From: Pedobacter sp.
GTDB taxonomy: Bacteria > Bacteroidota > Bacteroidia > Sphingobacteriales > Sphingobacteriaceae
Reading direction: 5' to 3'
Assembly (NCBI GenBank): GCA_030149995.1
Contig: JASLGV010000041.1
Location: 1 to 5,729 of the forward strand
DNA length: 5,729 nucleotides
The translations under genes were made by a program, and so were the position numbers. The notes under the pieces were generated by a model. It worked only from the letters and a program-made list of their open reading frames with translations, ran no database searches and was not told the origin of the DNA. The first letter of the stretch is position 1; every line of letters begins with the position of its first letter. Shown in pieces: positions 1 to 5,450 of the stretch.

Positions 1-585
1 GCCGATAATCGGGCCAAAAATACCCACCGGATTAATCACAGACAATTCCAGACCATCGCCCTCATGGGCAATAAAATCCCAGGCAGCTTTTTCAGCAATT
101 GTTTTGGATTTGATATAGGGAGAGATTTTGGCGTGCTCATCTGTCCAGTCGTTCTCGGTAAAAACGTGCCCTTTGGGATCAATGCTGTAGCCAATGGCCG
201 CAAATGAAGAAGTAAGTACAACCCGTTTTACACCTGCTTTTTTAGCAGCCCTTAAAACCCGGAGCGAACCATCGCGTGCCGGTATAATCAGCTCATTTTC
301 ATCTTCCGGTTCTACCAATGGAAAAGGAGAGGCTACATGTAAAACAAAATCAGCACCCGCTACTGCTTCATCCCAGCCTGCATCCCCCGTTAAATCGGCT
401 TCAAAAAAGGAAAGTGCCGAAAAATCGGTTAAACCGCCTGCCTTTAATCCATCTATAACCTGTTCGCGTTTAGACAGCGAGCGGAGGGTTGTTCTTACTA
501 AATATCCTTTTTGTAACAGTTGTAAAAGGGTATGCACCCCAACAAAACCACTTCCACCCGTTACCAATACTATTTGATCTTTCAT
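1..585 (-). CDS. Extended SDR, NAD(P)-dependent aldehyde/dihydroflavonol-type reductase (N-terminal part)
   Basis: Seen: an open frame of 195 codons from ATG at 585 to the left edge, with no stop, so the C-terminus lies outside the window. The N-terminus is a Rossmann dinucleotide-binding fold with TGGSGFVG at residues 9-16. Arg31 and Arg35 follow beta-2, as in NADPH-preferring members. HVASPF is at 83-88, TSSF at 125-128 holds the catalytic Ser, and Tyr157-x-x-x-Lys161 is the active site. NPVGIFGP near residue 185 is the usual substrate-side loop. Known: this pattern fits the atypical/extended SDR group of aldehyde reductases and dihydroflavonol-4-reductase-like enzymes, cytosolic carbonyl reductases usually about 330-350 residues long. 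Inferred: it reduces an aldehyde or ketone; the substrate cannot be read. The start is chosen because the Rossmann beta-1 follows it directly. No Shine-Dalgarno sequence is seen. It is divergent from the LytTR gene. Confidence 0.92.
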   Translation of the reverse strand, partial: MKDQIVLVTGGSGFVGVHTLLQLLQKGYLVRTTLRSLSKREQVIDGLKAGGLTDFSALSFFEADLTGDAGWDEAVAGADFVLHVASPFPLVEPEDENELIIPARDGSLRVLRAAKKAGVKRVVLTSSFAAIGYSIDPKGHVFTENDWTDEHAKISPYIKSKTIAEKAAWDFIAHEGDGLELSVINPVGIFGPIIG

Positions 586-607
586 GTTTTTCTATAATTT
601 TATATTA

Positions 608-615
608 CAAATTTC
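608..615 (-). promoter_or_regulatory. Possible -7 box for the leftward reductase
   Basis: On the minus strand this reads GAAATTTG, seven of eight positions of the Bacteroidota TAnnTTTG element. It lies 22 bases before the ATG at 585, a spacing like that of the better -7 box upstream of the gene at 1452. No TTG -33 element is seen at the usual distance, so the call is weak. Confidence 0.3.
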
Positions 616-636
616 AGTGATTTTTTCAGTATTCGT

Positions 637-669
637 TTTGTTGTAAAGTTCAATTTTACTTTGTTGTAA
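637..669. repeat. Two direct copies of TTTGTTGTAA, 23 bases apart
   Basis: TTTGTTGTAA occurs at 637-646 and again at 660-669, a period of 23 bases, or about two helical turns. Between the copies, AAAGT at 645-649 and ACTTT at 658-662 form a short inverted repeat. The block is just upstream of the reductase start at 585, where a regulator could bind. The repeat is seen; the operator role is inference. Confidence 0.35.
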
Positions 670-716
670 CGGTCAAAAAAACAATACCGGGTGCTGTCTA
701 AATCAGCACATAAAAA

Positions 717-770
717 ATGACAGCCCCCTTTTATGATTTTATAAAACAGGTACAGGCATCGCATTATTGA
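717..770 (+). pseudogene. Short ORF resembling a receiver-domain C-terminus, overlapping the LytTR start
   Basis: A 17-codon frame (ATG at 717, TGA at 768-770) reads MTAPFYDFIKQVQASHY. Its stop overlaps the LytTR ATG in the form TGATG, in a different frame. By eye, PF-YD-FIKQVQ resembles the KPFSYDRFLKAV segment at the end of CheY-like receivers of LytTR response regulators. It may be a frameshifted remnant of the lost N-terminal half, but the match is short and could be chance. A TAA at 711-713 closes the frame just upstream, and no more receiver sequence is recognised to the left. Confidence 0.25.
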
Positions 771-1111
771 TGCCTGTAATACAACCTAAAATTAAAATCG
801 AAGACATCGTTTACATTGAAGGAAAGGGTAAATATGTTGGTTTTCACACCCGCGATGGCGAACAGGTAACAGCGCTGCTGAACATCGGAAACCTGGAAGA
901 TCGCTTACCAGCCGATCGTTTCTTGCGCATCCATAAATCTTTTATCATTGCCGTTCCTTTCATCATCATGATTTATGGAAACACTGTACACCTTGAATTT
1001 ACCAAAAATCAAATTCCAATCGGGCAAACCTACCGGGATGGGTTTATGGGACAAATGTTCGATAAGGTGATTACCAATAAAAGTAAGGACGACTCTATAA
1101 ATCCTTCGTAA
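770..1111 (+). CDS. LytTR DNA-binding domain protein without a receiver (probable response-regulator remnant)
   Basis: Seen: 113 residues from ATG at 770 (a TTG at 767 is in frame). IEDIVYIEGKGKYVGFHT at 10-27, the LEDRLP stretch at 42-47, FLRIHKSFII at 51-60 and IPIGQTYRDGF near 82-92 are hallmarks of a LytTR domain, the beta-sheet DNA-binding module of LytR/AlgR-type response regulators. Known: in Bacteroidota the domain normally follows a CheY-like receiver in a protein of about 230-250 residues. Here the receiver is absent and the first LytTR strand is short or missing; an in-frame TGA at 734-736 blocks any longer version of this frame. Inferred: a truncated regulator that may no longer work, or a stand-alone LytTR protein. 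It lies between two spacers, so it is probably a single unit. No promoter is recognised. Confidence 0.75.
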   Translation: MPVIQPKIKIEDIVYIEGKGKYVGFHTRDGEQVTALLNIGNLEDRLPADRFLRIHKSFIIAVPFIIMIYGNTVHLEFTKNQIPIGQTYRDGFMGQMFDKVITNKSKDDSINPS

Positions 1112-1311
1112 AACATTCAAAATAAGCTGCATACTTAAAACAGAAAAAATCCATTTTTTAAATGTGTTTTTAAGGAGAGCCTTCTCGTGTGAAAATCATC
1201 TGTCCCTGTATTTAAATAACAGTTATACAAGCGTAAAAGCAATACCGGATGTATTTATTCAATCTGGCATTTCAATTTTCCAGCTTCTGTAAAATACAGT
1301 CTTTACAGTTA

Positions 1312-1381
1312 ATCTATAAAATTCAAGTATAGATAAGGTTTCATTGTGATATAGGTCAATGGTCTATAAAAATGTACTATA
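1312..1381. repeat. Cluster of TATAG/CTATA half-sites upstream of the SnoaL-crotonase cluster
   Basis: Five copies of TATAG or its complement lie within 70 bases: CTATA at 1314-1318, TATAG at 1328-1332 and 1350-1354, CTATA at 1364-1368 and 1377-1381. The first pair forms a perfect 7-bp inverted repeat, ATCTATA at 1312-1318 against TATAGAT at 1328-1334. The second pair brackets GTCAATGGT. TCTATAAAA is also directly repeated at 1313-1321 and 1363-1371. The block ends about 40 bases before the -7 box at 1424, a plausible place for an operator. High A+T makes some recurrence expected by chance. Confidence 0.35.
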
Positions 1382-1423
1382 AACAATATTAATGACTCCC
1401 CGTTTACATATTGTTGCAGGTAT

Positions 1424-1431
1424 TACTTTTG
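1424..1431 (+). promoter_or_regulatory. -7 promoter box for the SnoaL-crotonase-SnoaL cluster
   Basis: TACTTTTG matches the Bacteroidota -7 consensus TAnnTTTG at every fixed position. It ends 20 bases before the ATG at 1452, giving a short leader typical of the phylum. A TTTA at 1403-1406 is the nearest -33-like element, 17 bases upstream; a consensus TTG at that distance is not seen. Confidence 0.55.
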
Positions 1432-1451
1432 TTAATATAAAATAATAGAAA

Positions 1452-1916
1452 ATGAAAGTAAGTATCTGTTTAATAGCTGTATGCATAAGCTTTGCATCCA
1501 TGGCGCAAACCAAAAAAAATATTAAAACCCCGATCACGATGAACAATAAAGAACTGGCATTAAAAGCCATTACAGCTGTATTTATAAATAGAGATGAAAC
1601 GGCTATTGAGAAATATTTTTCTACAGATTACAAACAGCATAATCCTTTTATTCCGGATGGACCTGATGGCTTAAAGAAGGCTTTACCTTTATTACCTGTT
1701 GACTTTAAATATGAACCAGGCATTATAACTGAAAATGGTGATTTCGTTATGATACACGGGCGCTATAAAAACTGGAGAGGTAAGAACATGATCGCAGTGG
1801 ATATTTTTCGGATTAAGAACGGTAAGATTTCAGAACATTGGGATGTATTACAAGAAGAAGTGCCTGCTTCAAAATCTGTAAACGGAAATGCCATGTTTCC
1901 GGTTGATGAAAAATAA
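1452..1916 (+). CDS. Exported SnoaL-like (NTF2-fold) protein
   Basis: Seen: 154 residues. MKVSICLIAVCISFASMA is a Sec signal peptide, with a basic start, a hydrophobic core and an S-M-A cleavage site before Gln19. Cys11 is not in a valid lipobox, so this is not a lipoprotein. The mature part is a SnoaL-like NTF2 domain: an N-terminal helical stretch around 34-56, YKQHNPFIPDG at 60-70, GDFVMIHGRY at 96-105, VDIFRI at 116-121 and EHWDVLQ at 128-134. Known: such proteins are small alpha+beta barrels; SnoaL itself is a polyketide cyclase performing an aldol condensation, and this QHNP/EHWDV type is annotated as predicted SnoaL-like aldol-condensation enzymes. The true reaction is unknown. Inferred: it acts in the periplasm. 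It is first in a rightward cluster with a crotonase (77 bases on) and a cytosolic paralogue, behind the -7 box at 1424. The start is fixed by the signal peptide. Confidence 0.88.
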   Translation: MKVSICLIAVCISFASMAQTKKNIKTPITMNNKELALKAITAVFINRDETAIEKYFSTDYKQHNPFIPDGPDGLKKALPLLPVDFKYEPGIITENGDFVMIHGRYKNWRGKNMIAVDIFRIKNGKISEHWDVLQEEVPASKSVNGNAMFPVDEK

Positions 1917-1993
1917 TTCACATTCATTTAAATCTGTTCAAACGGTTTTTAGTATCAATAGATGAAATACAACTAATAATATTCTAAAAAATT

Positions 1994-2857
1994 ATGGAAG
2001 TTATCAAAATAAAAAGCGGATCGGAAATTTTAGAACCGATTGGTATTGTTAAAGAAACACCTGCATATTGGCGCGTTATATTTAATAATCCGCCGATTAA
2101 TCTGGTAGATGCAGTTATGTACGAAGCCTTACAAATACTACTCAACAAAATTGAAGAAAATTCAGACCTGCGTGTGGTCGTATTTGAAAGTGCCAATCCA
2201 GATTTCTTTTTAGCACATTTCAGTGTAGCAGATCCCGTAAGGAATGCTGAATTAGGTAAAATTGCCGGCCCTTCTGGGTTGATGCTATACGTTGATACTT
2301 TTGTGCGCCTAAGCAAATCGTCTGTTGTGAGTGTGGCAAAAATAAGAGGAAGGGCCAGAGGAGCAGGTAGTGAATTTGCATTGGCTTGTGATATACGATT
2401 TGCATCTCTTGAAAATTCTGTACTGGCGCAACTTGAGGTGGGTACAGGATTGCATCCCGGTGGTGGAGGAACCCAACGCTTACCGCGCCTGGTTGGTCGT
2501 GGCAGGGCACTTGAAATTATTCTGGGTTCAGATGACTTTGATGGAAAAACAGCCGAACTTTATGGTTATGTAAACAGAGCCATACCCGATGCGGAGCTGG
2601 ATACATTTGTAGATAATTTTGCGCGGCGCATTGCTTCTTTTGATCAACAACCGCTTGCCGCAGCCAAAAAGCTTGTCAATAATATCACACTTCCATCATC
2701 AGATGAATTGATTGATGAACTCCAATCGTTCAGGTCTTCTCTTACGTGGCCTGAAACCCAGGAACGTTTTAAGGCCGCGTTTGCCAAAGGACTAAATAAA
2801 CATGGATATTTTGAATTAAATTTTGGGGAAGCTATAGCCAAACTTTTAGATAAATAA
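1994..2857 (+). CDS. Enoyl-CoA hydratase/isomerase (crotonase) family protein
   Basis: Seen: 287 residues, slightly longer than the usual 255-265, with an N-terminal extension of about 20. The crotonase core follows: NNPPINLVD at 31-39, SVAKIRGRARGAGSEFALACD at 113-133, and LEVGTGLHPGGGGTQRL at 147-163. Glu127 and Glu148 align with the two catalytic glutamates of rat mitochondrial enoyl-CoA hydratase (144 and 164), so hydratase-type acid/base chemistry is possible. The residue 71-80 loop reads FFLAHFSVAD where classical members have a GADI-type motif, placing it in a divergent subfamily. Known: crotonases bind acyl-CoA thioesters and stabilise an enolate in an oxyanion hole, acting as hydratases, isomerases or hydrolases. 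Inferred: a cytosolic hydratase or isomerase on an unknown acyl-CoA. No promoter is seen in the 77-base upstream gap; 51 bases separate it from the next gene, so co-transcription with both SnoaL-like genes is likely. Confidence 0.93.
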   Translation: MEVIKIKSGSEILEPIGIVKETPAYWRVIFNNPPINLVDAVMYEALQILLNKIEENSDLRVVVFESANPDFFLAHFSVADPVRNAELGKIAGPSGLMLYVDTFVRLSKSSVVSVAKIRGRARGAGSEFALACDIRFASLENSVLAQLEVGTGLHPGGGGTQRLPRLVGRGRALEIILGSDDFDGKTAELYGYVNRAIPDAELDTFVDNFARRIASFDQQPLAAAKKLVNNITLPSSDELIDELQSFRSSLTWPETQERFKAAFAKGLNKHGYFELNFGEAIAKLLDK

Positions 2858-2908
2858 TGCTCCGAGTGGAAACTCCTGTCTGGGCAAATCCTTTTAACAA
2901 AATTGATT

Positions 2909-3316
2909 ATGACAAAAGAAGAAAAAAATAAAAAACTTGTAATTGATGCATTGCACGAGGCTTTTAATCTGAGAGATTACAGCGCTTTTGAACGATATTG
3001 GTCGCCTAAGTATATTCAACATGCCGCACATTTATTACCTGGAAGGGATGGGCTCCGCGATGCAATTAAAAATAGCCCTTCTGATTTTAAATTTGAATAC
3101 GACTTGATCTTGGCAGAGGGCGATTATGTAATGATACATGTTCGTTATTCCAATACGGGAGCTGATAAACACTGGATTGGTGTAGATATTTTCCGTATAG
3201 AGAACAATTTGCTTGCCGAGCATTGGGATGTGTTACAAAACGAAGCAAGTTTCGAAGAATCTAAAAGTGGTTTACCCATGTTTGGCCACACCTTTCCGGT
3301 TTATGACAAAAAATAA
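2909..3316 (+). CDS. Cytosolic SnoaL-like (NTF2-fold) protein, paralogue of the exported one
   Basis: Seen: 135 residues from ATG at 2909, with no signal peptide. A TTG two codons upstream at 2903 is possible, but the ATG is preferred as a normal codon. The domain has the same landmarks as the protein encoded at 1452: FNLRDYSAFERYW at 19-31, YIQHAAHLLPGRDGL at 35-49, GDYVMIHVRY at 71-80, VDIFRI at 92-97 and EHWDVLQ at 104-110. Over about 105 aligned positions nearly half are identical by my eye count. His38 and the His105-Trp106-Asp107 cluster are shared and may line the pocket. QHNP is replaced by QHAA. Known: SnoaL-like proteins include aldol cyclases and many members of unknown activity. 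Inferred: it arose by duplication in or near this cluster and works on a cytosolic substrate beside the crotonase. A hairpin about 100 bases downstream ends the unit. Confidence 0.88.
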   Translation: MTKEEKNKKLVIDALHEAFNLRDYSAFERYWSPKYIQHAAHLLPGRDGLRDAIKNSPSDFKFEYDLILAEGDYVMIHVRYSNTGADKHWIGVDIFRIENNLLAEHWDVLQNEASFEESKSGLPMFGHTFPVYDKK

Positions 3317-3413
3317 AAGATAAGGAATAATCAGCGGCATTGAAATACCAAACTTATACATATATCTACGTCGCCGTTGAATGTTGATTAATAAAGGGTT
3401 ACAGCTTCAGCAA

Positions 3414-3438
3414 GGAATGCGGCAATTTGCCGCATTCC
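3414..3438. terminator. Shared hairpin terminator between convergent genes
   Basis: GGAATGCGGCAA at 3414-3425 pairs perfectly with TTGCCGCATTCC at 3427-3438 around one base; realistically a 10-bp GC-rich stem with an AATTT loop. On the plus strand it is followed by TATTTTAT, ending the SnoaL-crotonase cluster. It also lies 4 bases past the stop of the leftward HxlR gene, so it may serve both directions, though the minus-strand T-tract is poor. Confidence 0.75.
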
Positions 3439-3442
3439 TATT

Positions 3443-3808
3443 TTATGTATTAGCTAAATTTGCCTGACCTTCTTCACGCTTCATATCATTTAAGCCCCAT
3501 TCCTGTATATGTACAATTAAAGGCAATAAACTTCTGCCATATGTTGAAATTGCATATTCTACTCTTGGCGGAATTTCGGCAAAAACAGTGCGTTCAATAA
3601 TACCATCTTCTTCAAGTTCGCGAAGCTGATTAATAAGCATTTGCTTACTGATAAAAGGCATGGCTTTCTGAAGCAAACTGAAACGATTGTAACCATGATG
3701 AAGGGCATTAATAACGAGTACCTTCCATTTGCCACCTATCTTGTTTAAAAAATGGGTAACACCACACTTGTGAGGGTTGAAATTTTTATTTTTTCTCTTA
3801 TTTTCCAT
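3443..3808 (-). CDS. HxlR-family winged-helix transcriptional regulator
   Basis: Seen: 121 residues from ATG at 3808. The HxlR hallmarks run in order: Cys15 in KCGVTHFLNKIGGKWKVLVI (14-33), the recognition region FSLLQKAMPFISKQMLINQL (43-62), LEEDGIIER (65-73), and the wing with PRVEYAISTYGRSLLPLI (81-98). Known: HxlR proteins are dimeric winged-helix regulators of 100-130 residues; the family includes thiol- or aldehyde-sensing members such as HxlR, YodB and HypR of Bacillus, several of which use the conserved N-terminal Cys. Inferred: it controls the divergent SDR gene and its partner, and probably itself; Cys15 may sense electrophiles. An in-frame ATG at 3835 would add MCLVYFFRP. The -7 box at 3863-3870 suits either start: the longer form gives a leader length more like the neighbours', while the shorter better fits the family's N-terminus. 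Confidence 0.92.
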   Translation of the reverse strand: MENKRKNKNFNPHKCGVTHFLNKIGGKWKVLVINALHHGYNRFSLLQKAMPFISKQMLINQLRELEEDGIIERTVFAEIPPRVEYAISTYGRSLLPLIVHIQEWGLNDMKREEGQANLANT

Positions 3809-3862
3809 TGGTCTAAAAAAATATACTAAGCACATAAAATTTGCCTACTTTTTTATAATAGA

Positions 3863-3870
3863 CAAAGTTA
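3863..3870 (-). promoter_or_regulatory. -7 promoter box of the HxlR gene
   Basis: On the minus strand this reads TAACTTTG, a full match to the Bacteroidota TAnnTTTG element, 27 bases before the alternative ATG at 3835 and 54 before the ATG at 3808. The nearest TTG -33 candidate on this strand is at 3895-3897, with a 24-base spacer, just past the usual range. Confidence 0.5.
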
Positions 3871-3871
3871 T

Positions 3872-3879
3872 CATTTTTG
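3872..3879 (+). promoter_or_regulatory. Possible -7 promoter box of the SDR gene
   Basis: CATTTTTG fits TAnnTTTG at all fixed positions but the first. It ends 23 bases before the ATG at 3903, matching the leader length of the other promoters here. It sits one base from the opposing HxlR -7 box, so polymerase can hardly occupy both promoters at once. Confidence 0.4.
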
Positions 3880-3902
3880 TATGTAATTAGAAATCAAGCA
3901 TA

Positions 3903-4652
3903 ATGATACAAAAGCAGATTAAGGGAAAAGTGGTGCTGATCACAGGAGCCAGCAGTGGTTTAGGCGCAGAAACGGCATGTTATCTGGCCGCAAAAGGTGC
4001 TGTTGTTTTTCTGGGTGCCAGAAGGCAGGACAAAATTGAACAGCTTGTCTCCGATATAAACAAAAAAGGAGGACAGGCATATGCCGTAACCATCGATGTA
4101 ACAAACGCACAGGATTTGAATAAATTTGTATCGGTTGCCCTCAAACGTTTTGGAAAAGTAGATGTACTCATCAACAATGCCGGCGTTATGCAACGTGCAT
4201 TGATAGAAGAGTTAAAAGTTCAGGAATGGGAGCAGATGATTGATGTAAACATCAAGGGAATGCTCTACGGAATTGCCGCCGCCTTACCGGTAATGAAAAT
4301 ACAGCAGTTTGGTCACATCATCAATGTAGCCTCTGTTGCAGGGCATAAAGTTAACGCAGGTGGCACCGTATATTCAGCTACCAAATTTGCCGTTCGTGCA
4401 TTATCGGAAGGATTAAGGCAAGAGGTAAAACCTTACAATATACGTACAACAATTATATCGCCTGGCGCCATGGATACCGAGTTGGTAAATGGCAGTTCCG
4501 GTGCGAAAAGCAGGGAAAATCTTCAAAAATATTATGAACAAAATGCCATATCTGCCGATGCTTTTGCACGAGCCGTAACTTATGCAATCGAACAACCAGA
4601 AGAGGTCGATATCAACGAAATTTTATTAAGACCAACCCGGCAAGTCGACTAA
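3903..4652 (+). CDS. Classical short-chain dehydrogenase/reductase, NADP-preferring by sequence
   Basis: Seen: 249 residues, the standard length of classical SDRs. TGASSGLG at 14-21 is the cofactor motif; Arg40-Arg41 after beta-2 (GARR) suggests NADP(H). Asp65 is the adenine-contacting Asp, NNAG is at 91-94, Asn116 lies in DVNIKG, Ser144 in NVASVAG, and Tyr157-SAT-Lys161 completes the catalytic tetrad. [10 protein letters not shown] near 186-195 is the substrate loop. The C-terminal [10 protein letters not shown] resembles the YdfG-like subgroup (COG4221), whose members act on 3-hydroxy acids, serine-type substrates or varied ketones. Inferred: a soluble carbonyl reductase or alcohol dehydrogenase of unknown substrate, under control of the divergent HxlR regulator, as often seen for SDR genes next to hxlR. 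All catalytic residues are intact. The following gene starts 18 bases after the stop, so they probably form an operon. Confidence 0.95.
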   Translation: MIQKQIKGKVVLITGASSGLGAETACYLAAKGAVVFLGARRQDKIEQLVSDINKKGGQAYAVTIDVTNAQDLNKFVSVALKRFGKVDVLINNAGVMQRALIEELKVQEWEQMIDVNIKGMLYGIAAALPVMKIQQFGHIINVASVAGHKVNAGGTVYSATKFAVRALSEGLRQEVKPYNIRTTIISPGAMDTELVNGSSGAKSRENLQKYYEQNAISADAFARAVTYAIEQPEEVDINEILLRPTRQVD

Positions 4653-4670
4653 TTTTTAAAAAATAAACCC

Positions 4671-5327
4671 ATGAAAATAAGCAAATTGATAAACATTGTT
4701 TTATTAACCTTGTTAGGTTTAAACACTTCTGCGCAGAACATTCATCATTCAAAATTAAATAAAATGAGTATTCAACAAATAAAAGAAAAAGCCACTGGCA
4801 ACTGGGAAAGCATTGCTACAGAAATAAGACCCAGCAATCAGAAAAATGAAGATGGTAGCCCGAAAGCATTTTACCTGAAAAGAGCGTTTACGCTTAATCC
4901 CGATAATTCTTTTCAATTGCAGGTAACTAATTTTGCAGACCCCAATGGAAAAATTCCGCTGGCACAAATGAATATTAAAGGAACCCTTGAGTGGCAGGGT
5001 AATCATCCTTTAATTGAAGGGGCGCAAAAAGTAGATTTTACCGCAGACAGCGATTACCAGGTTACTCCATTAATACAGGGATTTGCAGATGTTTTAAATG
5101 CAACAACAACCGGATTTGAGAAGTGGGAAGTTGGCAAAGCACAACGTATTTTTAAGAAAAAATTTGTGCCTTTTGGCTTAAAAGAAGGTGAGTTATTTAA
5201 GGAGTATGACTTGATTTTTCTGCAAGGGGATTACATGTTTTGGGGTGCAAGAAATGTAGACGGAAGGGGTTTTGATACAGAAGCCAACCGGCCAACCAAT
5301 TTACAGATTCCGTTAAAAAGAAAATAG
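4671..5327 (+). CDS. Exported protein with an APCDD1-like domain
   Basis: Seen: 218 residues. MKISKLINIVLLTLLGLNTSA is a Sec signal peptide with cleavage near Ala21/Gln22; there is no Cys lipobox. The mature part has no membrane segment and looks beta-rich: GNWES at 43-47, EIRPSNQ at 51-57, FYLKRAFTLNPDNSFQL at 67-83, FADPNGKIPL at 88-97, then GTLEWQG, GAQKVDF and a TPL before residue 140. This order (G-x-W-x-S, E-x-RP, F-x-x-R-x-F, F-x-DP, P, G, GA-x-x-x-DF, TP) recalls the APCDD1 domain, a lipocalin-like beta fold known in animal Wnt inhibitors and also found in bacteria. The assignment is by eye and moderate. Inferred: a periplasmic or secreted small-molecule-binding protein, co-transcribed with the SDR. 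A second Met at 32 (KMSIQQ) could give a cytosolic short form, but the signal peptide argues for the first start. Confidence 0.82.
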   Translation: MKISKLINIVLLTLLGLNTSAQNIHHSKLNKMSIQQIKEKATGNWESIATEIRPSNQKNEDGSPKAFYLKRAFTLNPDNSFQLQVTNFADPNGKIPLAQMNIKGTLEWQGNHPLIEGAQKVDFTADSDYQVTPLIQGFADVLNATTTGFEKWEVGKAQRIFKKKFVPFGLKEGELFKEYDLIFLQGDYMFWGARNVDGRGFDTEANRPTNLQIPLKRK

Positions 5328-5353
5328 TTGCGTACTTATATAAAGTCGAATTG

Positions 5354-5394
5354 TAACATAAGCGCTGGTATCTCTGATACCAGCGCTTATGTTA
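5354..5394. terminator. 19-bp perfect hairpin, bidirectional terminator
   Basis: Bases 5354-5372 pair perfectly with 5376-5394 around the loop TCT; the GC-rich core is AGCGCTGGTATC. It lies 27 bases after the stop of the APCDD1-like gene and about 57 bases past the stop of the convergent MBL gene, as expected for a shared terminator. No long T-tract follows on either strand; the A/T-rich stem ends may stand in for it. A lone hairpin of this quality could also be a repetitive extragenic element. Confidence 0.65.
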
Positions 5395-5450
5395 GCTTAA
5401 ATTAGTTTGTTATACGTTGCTTACAACAATCGGAATCTTCATATGTCAGA

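Larger units (their letters stand above)
1112..1451. other. AT-rich intergenic spacer of about 340 bases
   Basis: No gene is supported here: all three plus frames are broken by frequent stops, and the minus frames give no recognisable protein. The right third holds the half-site cluster and the -7 promoter listed separately. The left two thirds hold only low-complexity A/T stretches, among them a weak A/T hairpin at 1144-1159, and nothing I can assign. Confidence 0.6.

Noticed and set aside
194..577. Open frame of 127 codons on the plus strand
   Set aside because: It lies antisense to the extended-SDR gene, is rich in Ser/Thr/Lys/Pro with no domain, and the minus strand has clear family motifs.
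691..709. GTGCTG/CAGCAC hairpin upstream of the LytTR gene
   Set aside because: A 6-bp stem with a 7-base loop is expected by chance in a window of this size, and neither neighbouring gene ends there.
1144..1159. A/T hairpin (AAAAAAT-CC-ATTTTTT) as terminator of the LytTR gene
   Set aside because: The stem is all A/T with a 2-base loop; it is too weak to call, though its place downstream of the stop is suitable.
1364..1570. Minus-strand frame of 68 codons with a hydrophobic stretch
   Set aside because: It overlaps the signal peptide of the SnoaL-like gene and its promoter; the hydrophobic segment is the reverse reading of that region.
2220..2510. Minus-strand frame of 96 codons inside the crotonase gene
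   Set aside because: No recognisable domain, and it is fully covered by a gene with intact catalytic motifs.
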